Made by a program: the position numbers and the translations under genes. Shown here piece by piece: positions 48,037 through 61,499 of a stretch of DNA of 64,000 nucleotides. This DNA is from Castanea sativa (taxonomy: Eukaryota; Streptophyta; Magnoliopsida; Fagales; Fagaceae). Below the pieces are notes generated by a model. The model was not told the DNA's origin. It ran no database searches and saw nothing but the letters and a program-made list of their open reading frames with translations. The stretch spans positions 70,959,889 to 71,023,888 of the forward strand of contig NC_134023.1 in the NCBI RefSeq assembly GCF_040712315.1. The letters are read 5' to 3'. The first letter of the stretch is position 1; each line of letters opens with the position of its first letter.

Positions 48037-51000
48037 ATGCATTCCCAACAACAGTTCCATTAATTTAATATATCTCTTACTCTTCAGTGTTAATTTTACC
48101 CTTGCACATCATATGGAAAAACCATTTCATTGATGTGTTTGTATAACATGTCCCACTTGATTGGGAGATGTGATCATGTAAATCAATGACTCTTTTATTA
48201 GAAACTTGAGAAGATAGAAAATTAGCAATTTGTAAATTGTGCTAGCTACTCGTTTACGGTTATTGGGCCTTGCAATCAGTTTAAACTTGACAATGTAAGC
48301 AGCTTGCATTGCATGTCTTTTTCAGTACCATTCACAGGAAGCTTCTTATTTTGAGTTTTGTAATTTTTAGAATTTTCTAGAATGTGGTTTTATCTCCTTG
48401 ATTTTAGATATTATTAAGATTTTCTAGTCAAATTCAAATCCTTTTTTGGTAATGTGTGTGTCTAGCATTGCATTAAGGGAGAGTTGAAGAGCTTTATGGA
48501 GATGTAAAAGATCTTTAGCAAAATTTGTCTTCTGTTTTGCATTTTGCTTTGTTTTTGTTTTTTTTTGTTTTTTTTTTTTGGGGGGGGGGGGGGGGAGGGG
48601 ACAATTTGGTAATTGAGAGATGGGGAATTTGAAGCTTGAGTTTCTTCATTCAAACACCATGAGACTTTTGAACTACAAGACTTTTGACAGTTTGACATTT
48701 TGTTAAAGAGCTTTTACCTTAAAAATAGCCTTTAGCTAAGCTAAGACCTAGAGCATTGGTAATTGGTTACCTAAAATAGGGTAAGAGGTGAAAATATGGT
48801 AACTCAAACTCGTCCACAAGCTACTTTATTCACTTATTCTTTCCTTACACATATAGTGAACAGTACAACTAATTTTTTTACCCCTTTCAAAAATCTATTC
48901 TAATAACTTACAACTAAATTATAGTTGCAACTTTATTATTTGAGGTAATTAGATATAATGGTTTTTGTTTATGAACTTCTAAAAATCAGATTTACCAACT
49001 TTTTATTGTCAATAATTGAAATGGGCTATTTATACTTTCAATAAATTCATATAATATTTTGATATTTTACGAATTTATTTACAAACTTATTTACTCTTTG
49101 GCCAAAAAGTGCGATGCCGAAAAAATGTGAAATTGAAATACCTCTTTGAAAGGGGTCTTGTAGAGGAGGCGATGCAACAATTCCAGAGAAGAGAAATCTT
49201 CTCTTTGTTTCAGGTACAATCCCAACTTTGTATTTAGCCTCGTAATGTATATTTGAGAGAGAATTTTGTATACGATGTGTGAGAATAATTTTGGGTATTG
49301 AGATTTGGGTGTTGTAAGAGTGCATCTATCCTATTTTGTATTCTCTAAATTTTTTTAGTGAAATTTCTTCTGTCACTATCCATGAATGTAGGTTGAAAGC
49401 CGAACCAAGTAAATTCTTAGTGTTCTCTCTTTTGTGTTTGTGCCTATTTTTCTTTGTACTTCTCTTTGTTTCATATAATTTGTTTTGGAGATCTTTCTAA
49501 AAGCCATATTCCACAATTAATCTTGAATGGGAATGCTATCTAAAGGTCATTTCCTACAACAAATCGACAATAAAGCTTTGTTTATTACAAATTACAAGTA
49601 AAATATGTTTTATCAAATGATTAGTCAATTATATAGAAAATAAGATCCTAACAAAGCAAAAACTAAATGACTAAAGGCTAATACCAAATATTTTATTAAT
49701 ATTTTTCCTTCTTTCTCTCCCTACGGTTTTCTTTTGTATTTTCCTTTTCATCTCACGCTGGCTAATAAGTGAGATGAAAACGATATAGTTCATAAACTTC
49801 AAAAATCCTAAAAAATTAAGGAATTAATCCCACAAATCAAATAAGTGTAAATCGTAAATCATCTTGAAGATAAAATCCCAAAAAAAAAAATAATAATAAT
49901 AATAATAATAAACGATATAACCCCACAATTACAATATACCACCACCACCATGTACATCAACACATCCGTGTACAACAAAGTAAATCATGAATCATCTTGA
50001 AGATTAAATCACAAAAAATAAAAATAAAAAACAATATAATCCCACAATTACAAGACCACCACTACCATGCACAAACCCACAAAAAACCTCAACAGCTGTG
50101 TGGTTGAATGAAAAGGCTCTACCTGGTTAAGCGGGAGTTGAGGATGCAAGAAAAAGCAAGGCATGGTCGTCATGAAAAAATTTAGGCGTTCTAGGGCTTT
50201 TGTGTTAGGAATAGCATGCGTGTTCTCCTTTTCCTTTTGTGAAAGAGGCCAATCGAGTTTCTTCTTTAAAAATAAAACTTAGTTGAGAAAATAAAAAAAA
50301 TGCTAACGTGAAAAATTGTGGAGCTAGCAAGGCTAATGTGTCAACATATTATGAAGTCAATAAAAGGTCAAAAGTTTCGGTTTTATAGTGTATGTGTGTG
50401 TGTGTGTATATAGTCGCATACTCACACGATGCGTGAGAATATATAATTATTTTGAAATCTGGTATAATGTATAATTTATTCTTTAAATTTTATTGTAGAT
50501 AATTTGTTCTCCCTAAAAATTAAATGATTTTTAAAAGTTATTTATATTTTTCTATTTTTACAAATATACAATTTTATTATTTTTGGTGTTTTTGATTGAT
50601 GTTATTCTTTTGTGAAGTGGTCCATATTCTTCTAACTATTGTAATTGTGTATTATATTTTCCTAATTTATTTTGGTTCAACTAAAATTTTTAAGAGTCAA
50701 ATTTTTCATTCTCTTAAGGAGATTATCATGATAATCAAAACTTATCACATAATTACAATTGATATTACTCAAATAATTGATAAGCCCATTCAAATACATA
50801 GGTATATAGATTTTGTTTTGATATAAGCTAAAATTTTCACTTCCAAAATAAGATTAGTTCAAATAAAAATCAAACTAAAGTTATAAAAGGGAGAGAGAGA
50901 AGACTTGTGACGAGGAACTCAAAAAATGCAAAATCCTAATGTATCAATTAAAAGTAGAGATATTAAAAAATATAAAACTTCATCAACATAAAGGAGAGAG

Positions 51001-52264
51001 AGAGAGAGAGAGAGAGAGAAAAGTGGATCAAATGGACTAAAATTGACCGAATTGACTGAAATGGAATGAATGGACCGAATTGGACCAAAATGTTAAACTG
51101 ATGTGACTCAACAGAAAAGTAATAATAGTAAATGTTACTCTTCAACTTTTAATTCTTTTGTAGATTGGGTATCAGCACTCCTACTTTTACAACAGTTGGA
51201 ATGCTTTACTATCTTCTTTCCTCGGTCTCCATGGATGGTATTTTAATATATCAGTTCATGCATTTATTTATACAGGTTGTGGAAAAGATGATAAGCAAGT
51301 GGAAGCTCAGTTTTGTGTTAATAAATGTGTTATATTCCCCAATGATTAAACTTTGACCACAATACCACGCCTTTGTAGTTCAAAATTATCCTAATATTGC
51401 CTTGGTATGCAACGTATTTCCAGTCAAGTGGCTGGTTATATACTTGATGTTCTGAATTGTTTGACCTTTCTCTCCGGTCCTTCGTGAATGCTCTTTTTGC
51501 ACCTAGTTAAAACAGCTAAGTCTGTTCTGTTGTAAGAATGATCTTACAGCATAGCATTTCATGGCACATATGACTGAGTGCCGGCCGTTCACAATCACAA
51601 TTCACAAGGTCATTTTGGTAACAATAACATCATACCTTTTATCATGATTAAGTAGTTGAAGAGATGAAGTTGCTGACAATGTCATTGGCCATGTAGAGAT
51701 GATTACTTGAGTACAAGCTTTTGTGCCCTTAAATGTATTGCGTGTTGCTGACATTGACTTAGAATTTTTTTAAGCTTTAGCATAGCACAGGCAACGCCTA
51801 TATGGCATATTGGTATTACAAGAATATATAGTTAGGATGTCATCTATCTACAATGTGAATCTGGAATCACTTATACTGGGCTGCCTAAACAAATTCATTT
51901 TGATTTCTTGAGACTCATGAAGTCTGCATCTAATTGCATATTGTATTTATAATATATATTTTTGCACTACTATATACTACAATATCCCCCCAAATTGCCA
52001 CTATAGATGCCTTTAATAAATAGCCACCTACAATTAACTATCAAACTTCCATTCCAGCCAGCTCAGAAGTTGATTGGCAAATTCAACACCCTCATTGCCA
52101 ATAATAGAAGTTGACATTGACTCTGTCTATCACATTAGTGGTTGACTTGGCTCGCTACTCAACATTATAAGCTTGGTTTGCATTATATGAGTTTAAGACT
52201 TCAATTGCACAAACCAATTCTGAGAGATCAGAAAGAGAAAGGGGTAGGAGAAAAAGTGAGCTAC
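48037..52264. other. Intergenic region between callose synthase and the DC1 pseudogene
   Basis: No supported gene. It holds a poly(G) tract at about 48580-48598, a copia LTR-like fragment at about 49320-49500 (gaaagccgaaccaagtaaat), an imperfect tandem repeat at about 49850-50070 (aatcatcttgaagat units), a TG run near 50395, and an AG run at about 50994-51018. No clear aataaa poly(A) signal for the callose synthase was found in the first 300 bases. The duplicated block begins near 52160. Confidence 0.6.
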
Positions 52265-52775
52265 ATGGGTATAATGAATGGCCAACCTGAACCTGAAATT
52301 CACCATTTCAGCCACCAACATCCATTACAGCTCTCCAACTATCTGCCACAACAGACCCTAAACTTAGCCTTGTGTGCAGGCTGCAAACTTGGAGCCTTTG
52401 GATCGTTTACTGTTGCACATTTTGCAGCTACTTCCTCCATATCTCAAGTTCACGATTGCCTCAGTAAATTACTCACCCATTTGACCAAAACCATATCCTT
52501 TCTCCGCTCCCAAAACCTTTATACCCAGAAGGATTATTCAACTGTGATGCACGTGGGAAGGAAGGTATTAGCTTTTCCTACCATTGTGGATTGTGCAACA
52601 TCAATCTCCATACTACTTGTGCTCCATGCCATTAATGCTTAGTCACCAATCCCACTATCACCAGCTAAATCTCACATTCTTATCTCCTGATGATAACAAA
52701 AGCTTCTCATACGATATATGCGTGGAGCAGCTGGGGGTCAAACAGTGGCGCTACCGATGTAGCTTGTGTGATTTT

Positions 52776-52958
52776 TGTTAAGAATATAAAATGAGAGAAA
52801 GATTGAATAATTTGCATATTCTGTGTGAACAATAATGTACAATAGAGAACCTTATATAGGCTAGGTATGTGTGCAATACAAGTAATATGAGTAAATTACA
52901 AGTACAATATACTAGGCTAAGCCCAATGGGCTAATATAGTCTAAGCTATACACTAACA
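52776..52958 (-). repeat. 3' LTR of the DC1-pseudogene copia element
   Basis: 183 bp, TG...CA ends. It differs from its partner at about 11 positions, nearly all transitions, plus a 2-bp indel. Confidence 0.9.
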
Positions 52959-52965
52959 TCCCCCC

Positions 52966-55900
52966 TCAAACTCGAGGTGGCAAGGAGGAAGCCAATTGGA
53001 GTTTGGATATAAGATCTCGAAGACGACCAGGCGGGTGAGTCTTGGTAAAGATATCAGCAAGCTGGTCAACAGAGGAGATAGAGAACAACTTGAGATTGCC
53101 TTTCTTGAGATGCTGGCGAGTGATGTGGCAGTTAATCTCAATGTGCTTGGTGCGTTCATGGAAGACATCATTATGAGCAATGTAGATGGCATTACAATTG
53201 TCACAATAAAGAGGAGTGGTAGTGGGCTATGGAGCATCCATGTCAGCCAAGAGCCAGCGAAGCCAGACAAGCTCGCAGGTGGTGTCAGCAAGGGCACAAT
53301 ACTCAGCCTCAATACTGGAACGGGAAACCACATCCTACTTCTTGCTACGCCATGAGAGAAGGGAAGTACCTAATAGGAAATAGAAACCTGTAATAGAGCA
53401 TCGATCTATCGGATCACCTGCCCAGTCTGCATCTGAATAAGCATGAAACTCAAGAGAAGACCGAGAGGATTAGTGGAGACCATGATAAAGTGTGCCCTTG
53501 ACATATCGGAGAATCCGAAGAACTGCAGCATAATGGGCAGAACAAGGGGCATCCATGAACTTACTAAACATACCCACGGCATGTGAGATATCCGAATGAG
53601 TAACAGTAAGATAGATTAGACTACCAACCAATTGACGATAGCGAGTAGCATCAGATATAGGTTCACCATCCAAGGGTGTGAGCTTTGCAATGTATTCTAA
53701 GGGAATGGAAACAGTCTTGTTGTCGGTGATGCCGGCTTTGGAGAGAAGATCAGAAGCATATTTAGCTTGGAAAAGATAGTATCTATCAGAGGATGGGGTA
53801 ACCTCAAGCCCAAGAAAATAGCTAAGAGTGCCCAGATCTTTCATCTCAAAATGCTGACTAAAGAAGTGCTGAAGAGAGTGGATACCTGCAGAATCATCTC
53901 CAATAATAATCATATCATCAATATAAAGAAGAATAAGAGTGATACTAGCAGAGGATCTACAGAAAAAAAGAGCAGTGTCATGAGGACTGGAAGTGAAACT
54001 CTGCTGAGCAACAACTGAGCTAAACTTTTCAAACCAAGTTCGAGGAGCCTGCTTGAGGCCATAAAGAGCACGACGAAGGCGATAAACTTGACTGCCTGAG
54101 TGTGGATAACCAGGGGGTGGTTACATGTACACTTCTTCTTGGAGGTCTCCATTGAGGAAAATATTCTTCACATCCATTTGATAAAGAGGCTAACAGCAAA
54201 CAGCAGCCATAGTAATGAGACATCTGACAGATGTAAGGCGAGCAACATAAGCAAATGTTTCCTCATAGTCAATGTCATACTCCTGAGTAAAGCCCTTGGC
54301 AATGAGGCGAGTCTTGTATCGTTCAACAGATCCATTAGCCTTGGTCTTGATCTTGTAAACCCACCTACAACCTACTACAGACTGACCAGGAGGTAAATCA
54401 ACCATATCCCAAGTGTGATTTTTATGAAGGGCATCTAGTTCTTCGTTCATGACTTACTACCAAAGAGGGTCAGTATGGGCCTCACGATAGGTGTGAGGTT
54501 CATAGAGGGTGGCAAGAGCAAAAGAGCAGTGATAATTAGTGAGATAAGGGGGAGGAGAGCTTACCTGGGTGGAACGACGAAGTTCAGGACCAACATGTAA
54601 CTCAGGAGAGGGTGGTGCCACAGGATCCAAGACAGGCGGGTCATATACCAGGGACAGAACCAGAGATGAGTCGTCTGGAGAGGCAGCCTGTCGAAGAATC
54701 CTTCACAAGTTCAAGATAGAGAGGAAGGAAAAGATCGGTAAAAATGGGAAACTTTGAGGAAGAGGATGCAAGAAACTGTTGAAGACTCGTGAAAGGACAA
54801 TGTTCCTAAAACTCAACATGACGGGAGACACGAAGCCGATGAGAAATGAGATCATAGTAGTGAAACCCCTTTTGAGAGACACCATAATCAAGGAAACAAC
54901 AAAGACGAGCACAAGGCTGAACCTTTGTTCGTTCATAAGGAGGAAGAGAGACAAAGCAAGCACAACCAAAAACCCGAAGAGAGGAGTAGTCATGGGTTTG
55001 ACCATAGAGAAGCTCAAATGATGATTTGTTATGTGTAGTTGGTGAAGGAAGACGATTAATGGTGTACACAGTAGTGAGTGCTGCCTCACCCCAAAAACGC
55101 TTAGGAAGAGAGGTAGAAATGAGAAGGGTGCGGACAACATCAAGAATGTGATGATGTTTTCATTCTGCACGACCATTTTGTTAAGAGGTGTAAGGATAAG
55201 ACCGCTGAGGAAGGGTACCATGACTGTCTAAAAAGGATAGGAAAGATTTATCATTATATTCTTGGGCATTATCTGATTGAAAGACTTTGATTGTGTGATT
55301 AAATTGTGTTTCAATCATTTTATGAAATGTTTGGTAAATAGACACAAGTTCAGACCTATGGTGAAGCAGATAAATCCAAGTATACCGAGGAAAATCATCC
55401 ACAAATATGACAAAATATCTAGATCCCCCCTCAGTGGGAACCGGTGCAGAACCCCAAATATCAGAATGTATAAGATCAAAAGGTGCAGAAGAAAAAGAGT
55501 CACTATTATTAAAGAACAATTTTGCTTGTTTGCCAAAATGACAGGAAGTACAATCAAATTTTTGAAACTGAACTGAACCTAAATGACATTGAGAAGCTAA
55601 AAACTGAAGACGAGATGAGGATGGATGACTAAGACGAGCATGCCATAGATCAGGTGAGGGGGTGGCAGTGGTAGCAGCTGCAGAAATAACTTGTGAATAA
55701 ATTTTCAAGTCATGAACCTCAAACATGCGACCAACCTAACACCCAGTCCCAAGCACTTGACCCATTCGGGGATCTTGCACATCCACACCATGATTAGTAA
55801 ATAGAAGATCTACGCCTAATTCACAAAGTTGACCAACAGAAAGCAAATTGAGGGATAACTTTAGGATATGAAAGGTGTCATTAAGGGATAAACCAAAAGA

Positions 55901-57098
55901 AGAGATTGTTCCTTTATGACTAACAGGAATAGATTGTTCCATCAGCAATGTAAATAGTGATAGGGTGTGCTAAGGGTGCCTTATCAGAAAATTAAGATTC
56001 ATCAGGAGTCATATGGTTACAACATGCAGTATCAAAAAACCAAAGTTATTTACCTGAGGTGATAGAAAGGGCAGTAGAAGTCCGGGATAAAACCTGTTGA
56101 ACTACTGCCTCAATATCAACTGTAGTAAGTGAGGAAGCTAAAGATGGACCTGTAGGAACTAATGGATCTGAAGGACATACAGCAGCTGCCCGAGGAAGAG
56201 AAGTTTTATTCTACTCTTGCACAAATTTCTACAGTTTGCGACAAACTGAGATGTCATGGCCTTTAGCACGGCAAAACTCACAGCGAGTACCTTTGAAAGA
56301 CTGAGAGGTGGGACGCCCAGAGTTTATTCGTGAAGGAGCAGTGAATACAGTAATGGGAAGCTGTGGAGATGGTGTAGTCAATACATGATCAGATGAGGAT
56401 ATGTGATAAGTAGGCCGACGGTTCTCCTCATAAATGAGCTCCTTGATTGCAGCATCAAGAGAAGGAGTAGGAGACCGGCTAAGCAGAGAAGCCTTAGTTG
56501 GCTCAAAATCCTCACATAAACCCATCATGAAGTGCATAAATTTTCGGCGATCCCGATATTTGACAAATAGCTCCATGTCCTTAGAACACACTAGTGGAGG
56601 ATCTGCAGCAGAAACTTGTTCCCACATAGTAGAAGTCTGAGAATAATAATCAGAAATAGACTGACTTGTCTCTTGGCGCATTTGATAAAGCTTTGATTCA
56701 ATGTGGAACTCCAAGCTTAAATCATTAGTACAATTAAAGTGATCGACCAGAAATTTCCAAGCAGCCTCAACAGTCTCAAGACGAGGAAGAAGATTATGAA
56801 TGGAGGGAATAGAGGTATTGATAAATCAAGACAAGATCTTTCTCTGAATACTTTCCCATTTCTCTAGGCGTTCTTCAGAATCATCCATTGTAACAGCAGT
56901 CTTGGAGGCATCTTCAGCAGTTGTGGCTTTGGACTTAGGGTTTGGTACTGGCTTAAGTATTGAACTAGTCACATATCTCCATAGTTTACAACCCTTGAGG
57001 AAGACAGTCATATTCTGAGACCATGCATGATAACTAGTGGGACCTTCCAACATAATGGTGATAGGACGTATGATATCTCGATCATTTTGTTGAGCCAT
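52966..57098 (-). pseudogene. Copia gag-pol polyprotein of the second element, broken
   Basis: Gag starts at 57098 (MAQQNDRDIIRPITIMLEG, then SYHAWSQNMTVFLKGCKLW); a zinc knuckle CEFCRAKGHDISVC lies near 56280. GAG-pre-integrase text (DLWHARLSHPSSSRL) lies near 55650; integrase has FDLIHSDIWGSAP and QSDNAQEYN. Reverse transcriptase has VVGCRWVYKIK, KGFTQEYDIDYEETF and YIDDMIIIGDD (about 53920). RNase H text includes DADWAGDP. It ends TGA at 52966-52968. In-frame stops and frameshifts occur between the domains. Confidence 0.85.
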
Positions 57099-57691
57099 AA
57101 TGAGAAAAATGACCAAAAAATGGGATTTAGAGACCTCAAATGCAAAAACAGAGCTCAAAATCGGAATCTACGCAAAAAATTGAGCAAGACCGATCCTGTT
57201 GAAAATTTTTGACTTTGGTCAAAGTCAACGGTTAGCGGTCAAAGTGTGCTGACATGGCAATGTGACGTCACCTACGGCAATGTGGCAGCGTGACGTCACC
57301 TAGGGCTGATGTGGCAGTTCTTGAAACGGAGCAGGCACGTGGGGCGCGTGGAGGTGTGTGACGGCTCTGTCTTGGTGTGTGAGGCGCATGAGAGTGGCTG
57401 ACGGCGCGTGCTCATGAGGCAAAAACTTCTTCCGACATGTGTGGGGGTGTGGGAGGTGGTTTCTGGAAACGTTTTGCTGGGTTTTGCTCGGGATCGGAAG
57501 ATTTGTCAATCTATGCCTTGACTTTGGCAATTTGATCAACAAAATTGATGGAATCCGAGCATTCTAGGGGTTGTGGGCGTGACGGTGATAACTCGCTTTT
57601 GACAGTGAGTACTGGATGAAGGCGAGGGCAGCGGAAGAACGTCGGAGATGTCCACAAGAACCAAAAAGTCAAAGGAATGGCTTTGATACCA

Positions 57692-57876
57692 TGTTAAGAA
57701 TATAAAGTGAAAGAGAAAGACTGAATAATCTGTATATTCTGTGTGAACAATAATGTACAATAGAGAGCCTTATATAGGCTAGGTATGTGTGCAGTACAAG
57801 TAATATGAGTAAACTACAAGTACAGTATACTGGGCCAAGTCCAATGGGCTAATATAGTCTAAGCTATACACTAACA
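57692..57876 (-). repeat. 5' LTR of the DC1-pseudogene copia element
   Basis: 185 bp. On the minus strand it is followed by the primer-binding site tggtatcaaagcc at about 57691-57679. Confidence 0.9.
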
Positions 57877-58339
57877 ATTTTGATGCTCATTTGGGTTGTG
57901 CTACAGCAAATCCAAGACCTCCGCTAACCCAAAACTGCGTAGTTCCAGCTAGTCCTCATTATCATGTTCTTGGAAATCAATCTCAAATAGGACCTCTCAT
58001 GCAAAACTATATGGCTCCAAGAGCTGGTCGTCAGTTTCAAACAAGGCATCCTGTGCAAAATCATGTGAACTATGCCCACCAAGGTTCCTATAGATCTGTT
58101 GGGCCTATTGGAAGTCGATAGAGAAATGGTATGCTAAACCAGGCAATTAGAGGAGTTTCAGAGAGTTTAGGCCAGACATTGGTGCAAGGACTACTAGATG
58201 GCGGCAGCAGCAGCAATGGTGTATGAATACTTCTGGAGGCGATGGTAGTGCTAGTGAGGGTGGTATATTTTGGGGATCCACAGACAATTCTAGTGGAATA
58301 GATGGAACAGATAGCTATCAAGATTATTCTAGCTTTTAA

Positions 58340-59609
58340 GATTTACACGCATGAATTTTACCTAGTTTGTTGTTTGTTCTTGTTTTGTCATTGCAAATGA
58401 GTAAGTTAACCACTGTGAGAATACAGTTGACGTGATCATATATACCATGTGGCAATTACACAAACTTGATGATAGAAGCTTGAAGTTGAGATGCAAACAA
58501 ATGAAGCTTTGGAATCAATTGCGATTTAAGTACTTCATAGTTCCACTCAATTTATTATAGCATCGGGGATATGAGCTGCCAGGAATGAATAATTATGAGA
58601 CCATGTTGTACCCTCTAGCCTCTCTGATGTGATTAATTTTGAAAATAAATCTACATGTCATCCAAAATTTATATTTGCATTTTATGATGATGATTTTCCA
58701 GTAAGCTTACTGTAAGAATAAGCAAACATGTGGATTATTTTCCCATTTTAAGACGCAATATGCCAATTATTTATCTCATGGGATGGTTGGATGATGGATC
58801 TCTGTATTTCTCCTTGCCTCAAATGCAAAAAAGGAGTGAAATTTCTTTTATAGACTCGTTTGGTTGTGTTGTTTAAACAACAGTTTTCGTTGTTTAAACA
58901 ACACAACATGCATTTCTACAACACTTTTTCAGTCACTTGTATTTTCACAATATTTAAACAACGTTATTAGAACAATATTACTAAACGAGTCCTAATACTC
59001 TGTAATAAAAAGCTTTGTTGTGGAGCACAGCTACACAAGGGAAGTGAGGGTACTGGGTAACTGTGTTATCATGTTTAGCACATACTACATTTAAAATGAC
59101 AGTACTCTCACTTGTATTTTCACAACATTTAAACAACGTTATAGAACAATATTACTAAATGAGTCTTAATACTCTGTAATAAAAAGCTTTGTTGTGGAGC
59201 ACAGCTACACAAGGGAAGTGAGGGTACTGGGTAACTGTGTTATCATGTTTAGCACATACTACATTTAAAATGACAGTATATCCTTAACATCAAAATTAAG
59301 TCCTTTGTGGTATTTCTTCTTTAAAACAAAGTCCTTTTTGGTAATTTGCATCCACAACAAAAAATTTATAGTTTTCAAACCGCAATTTTCACAAGTTTTA
59401 CCAAACATTTAATTATGGCATTCAAAATCGAGTTTTAAAAATGCACATTTTTAAAACGCTATTTTTTTTAAAAATGTAGTTTTCAAAACAGCCTATCTTA
59501 ACAGACTTATAGTCTTCTTTTTATTTGGTTTTTTGGATTTGCTTTTCACAGGACATGTTTAATTTAAATTAATTTGCTTCTTCAAAATATCCTTAAATTG
59601 ATTTTCTAC
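58340..59609. other. Downstream flank of the DC1 pseudogene, second copy of the block
   Basis: No gene is seen. It aligns with 1074-2237. A MITE-like element spans about 58853-58991 (left cgtttggttgtgttgttt, right attactaaacgagtcct) and is longer here than in the other copy. Confidence 0.75.
58934..59278. repeat. Tandem duplication of about 171 bp
   Basis: Units 58934-59104 and 59109-59278, separated by ctct, share cacttgtattttcacaa, cttaatactctgtaataaa-type sequence and gtgttatcatgtttagcaca. The intact-gene block has this sequence once (about 1650-1765), so the duplication arose in this copy. Confidence 0.85.
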
Positions 59610-60599
59610 TAAAAGCTCAAATAGTGTAAAACACTATAATTTGTTTAGATCCCCAATTTTAAACTTACGGTAAAATTATTTTTGCCCTACTTATCTAAGT
59701 GCAGAATAAGAGTAAATGAAGCGCAATAAATTGAAACTACTCTAGTGCATAAATATAGGCATTACACAATAAATGTAAAGCACAAAGAATAAGGGAAGAA
59801 AGATGCAAATATAAGATAACATCGAAACGTGTTACTGAAGAGGAAATCAAAAAACTCGGCGAAAAATCTCTTTGCGACCCTCCAAGTCGAAATGAACAGC
59901 TAGTGAATAAGTTGGAGTACAAAGATATCAAAAAGACCCTTGAAGCCTAATCTACCCAAAGTACTTGAGTCCTTCAAACTTCAGTTACCAACGAACTTCT
60001 CAGAGTCTTGTCTTCACTAGTTATCGGGATCTCGCAATACCACCCTTGTATTGCCAAACCTCACCGACTTCTTTTGGCAAATACCCAATGCTTCCCAAGC
60101 TCCACAGCATTTTCTACACTCTAAATAGGTGTGAGTTGTATTTTGGTAGAAATCTCATCTCAATGTATAATAATGGGAGAGGGGAGGAGAAAAGACTACA
60201 AATGAATTCTCATTTAAGGATAAGTAACTCTCTCTAAAATGGTGGGTGTTGTAGAAACCTCGTTAGAATTTTATTCTGAATAGCCTCTTTATAATTTTGT
60301 GGATAATGAGGGTATATATAGTATGGGTGAAGTGTATAAGAGTCACACTTAAAATCCCAACTGTCAATGAATCTCGCAGATCATCTCGCGACTTGGCTAA
60401 CTCGCGGGTCAGCTTTTGGCATGTGCTCCTCATGTGACTTTCAATTGTCTTGAATCTTGATTAAATCTTCACCACTAAAGACTAAAACCATTATAATTAA
60501 ATCTCACAAAATACAAGAAAATAAATTAACGAAATTACAACACTTTTTGTCATGGAATAAAACCAATATAAATGTTATGTAAAAAACCACAACTTAACA
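59610..60599 (-). mobile_element. Solo LTR in the duplicated block
   Basis: About 990 bp, matching the LTR at 44419-45446 and, over its left part, 2238-2500. The right flank is gctac. The left flank is tctac here and gctat in the other copy of the block, consistent with an original 5-bp duplication gctac. On the minus strand it reads tgttaagttgtg at the start with a TATA-like tatatataccctc near 60310. Confidence 0.6.
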
Positions 60600-61499
60600 G
60601 CTACAAATTGGCGACATGGCACATAAAACTTCAAAATTGTTTAGTCACACTAATTTTATAGTTGTTCACACAATTGCTGTGGTAGCATATTGTGATTGAT
60701 GTATAATAAACGTAATGTCGTAATAGGTCGATCAAAATAATGTTTTACCAATCACAACTTATCATTGTTATAACTTATAAAATATTTTGCGTCTAATACT
60801 GCTAATGAAAATTTTGCTTTCAAAGTTACAATTGAAATAGATACACAAGTGGGTGTGGCACTGCAACATCCAAGATGAGATGTGGTGATGTTGGATTGTC
60901 ATCGCCTTGTGGAGTTGCTATCGTGGGTTGATTGGTGTTGTTGGATCACCGATTATTAGCCTCGTTGGACCCTATTGTGGGATGGGGGTGATGCTGATGA
61001 TTGTGGGTGGCTAATAACTATGGTGGTGAGGTATGGTCAATGGTTGATTTGGTTGCTTGCTTTGTTGAGTTGTGGGTGTTAGGGGAGGAGGGTGTGGGAA
61101 AAAAATATATAAAAAGAATTCTTCTAGTTATTTTAATAAAATGTATAAGAAATTGAGGAGTGAAACATAGGATGTATGGGAAAAAATATATAACTAAATT
61201 AGAAGAAAAAAAAAGCTGAACACTTTGATCAATTGTCATTTAAGTCCGTGAAATTTAAAAGTTTAACATTTTTTTTTTTTGACCAATTGACAATTAAGTC
61301 CACTAAGTTATAAAATTATAATTTTTTTGGTATAAATAATTTAATTAAAAATGTCTAATTTTTGTTAATCCCATAAAAAAATTGTTGTTTAATGTAAAAA
61401 ATATCAAACAACATCGTTTTAAGAGAAGTAATAAAAACCTTTTTTAAGGGAGCCCAAAGTGACAGAGAGAAACTAAAAAAAAAAAAGAAAAAAAGAAAA
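60600..61499. other. Intergenic region upstream of the RING gene
   Basis: No gene is seen. AT-rich sequence with a GT-rich patch at 60860-61100 and short homopolymer runs. Confidence 0.5.

Larger units (their letters stand above)
52776..57876 (-). mobile_element. Full-length Ty1-copia retrotransposon in the DC1 pseudogene
   Basis: LTRs of 183 and 185 bp (52776-52958 and 57692-57876) start TGTTAAGAATATAAA and end CACTAACA on the plus strand. The duplication atttt flanks the element (52771-52775 and 57877-57881), and removing it restores the host order seen in the intact gene. The primer-binding site on the minus strand is tggtatcaaagcc, next to the right LTR; a polypurine tract (ttgaggggggat on the minus strand) adjoins the left LTR. 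Coding order from right to left is gag, integrase, reverse transcriptase, RNase H. The polyprotein is broken. Confidence 0.92.
52265..58339 (+). pseudogene. DC1-domain pseudogene split by a copia element
   Basis: This is a paralogue of the gene at 102-1073. The start at 52265 is conserved, but one-base deletions near 52405 and 52625 shift the frame. The stretch 52776-57876 is a retrotransposon, and the gene resumes at 57882 with the third DC1 module (FDAHLGCA in the intact copy; HLGCA survives). An in-frame TAG interrupts near 58119 and another small deletion follows near 58219. The terminal TAA aligns at 58337-58339. Flanks on both sides match the intact copy, so both came from one duplicated block. 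No functional product is expected. Confidence 0.88.

Noticed and set aside
51129..51360. Possible exon between 51165 and 51356
   Set aside because: No family resemblance, no supporting splice context, and base composition like the spacer.
52996..53355. Plus-strand frame of 119 codons in the second copia element
   Set aside because: It is antisense to the RNase H region of the element; not a gene.
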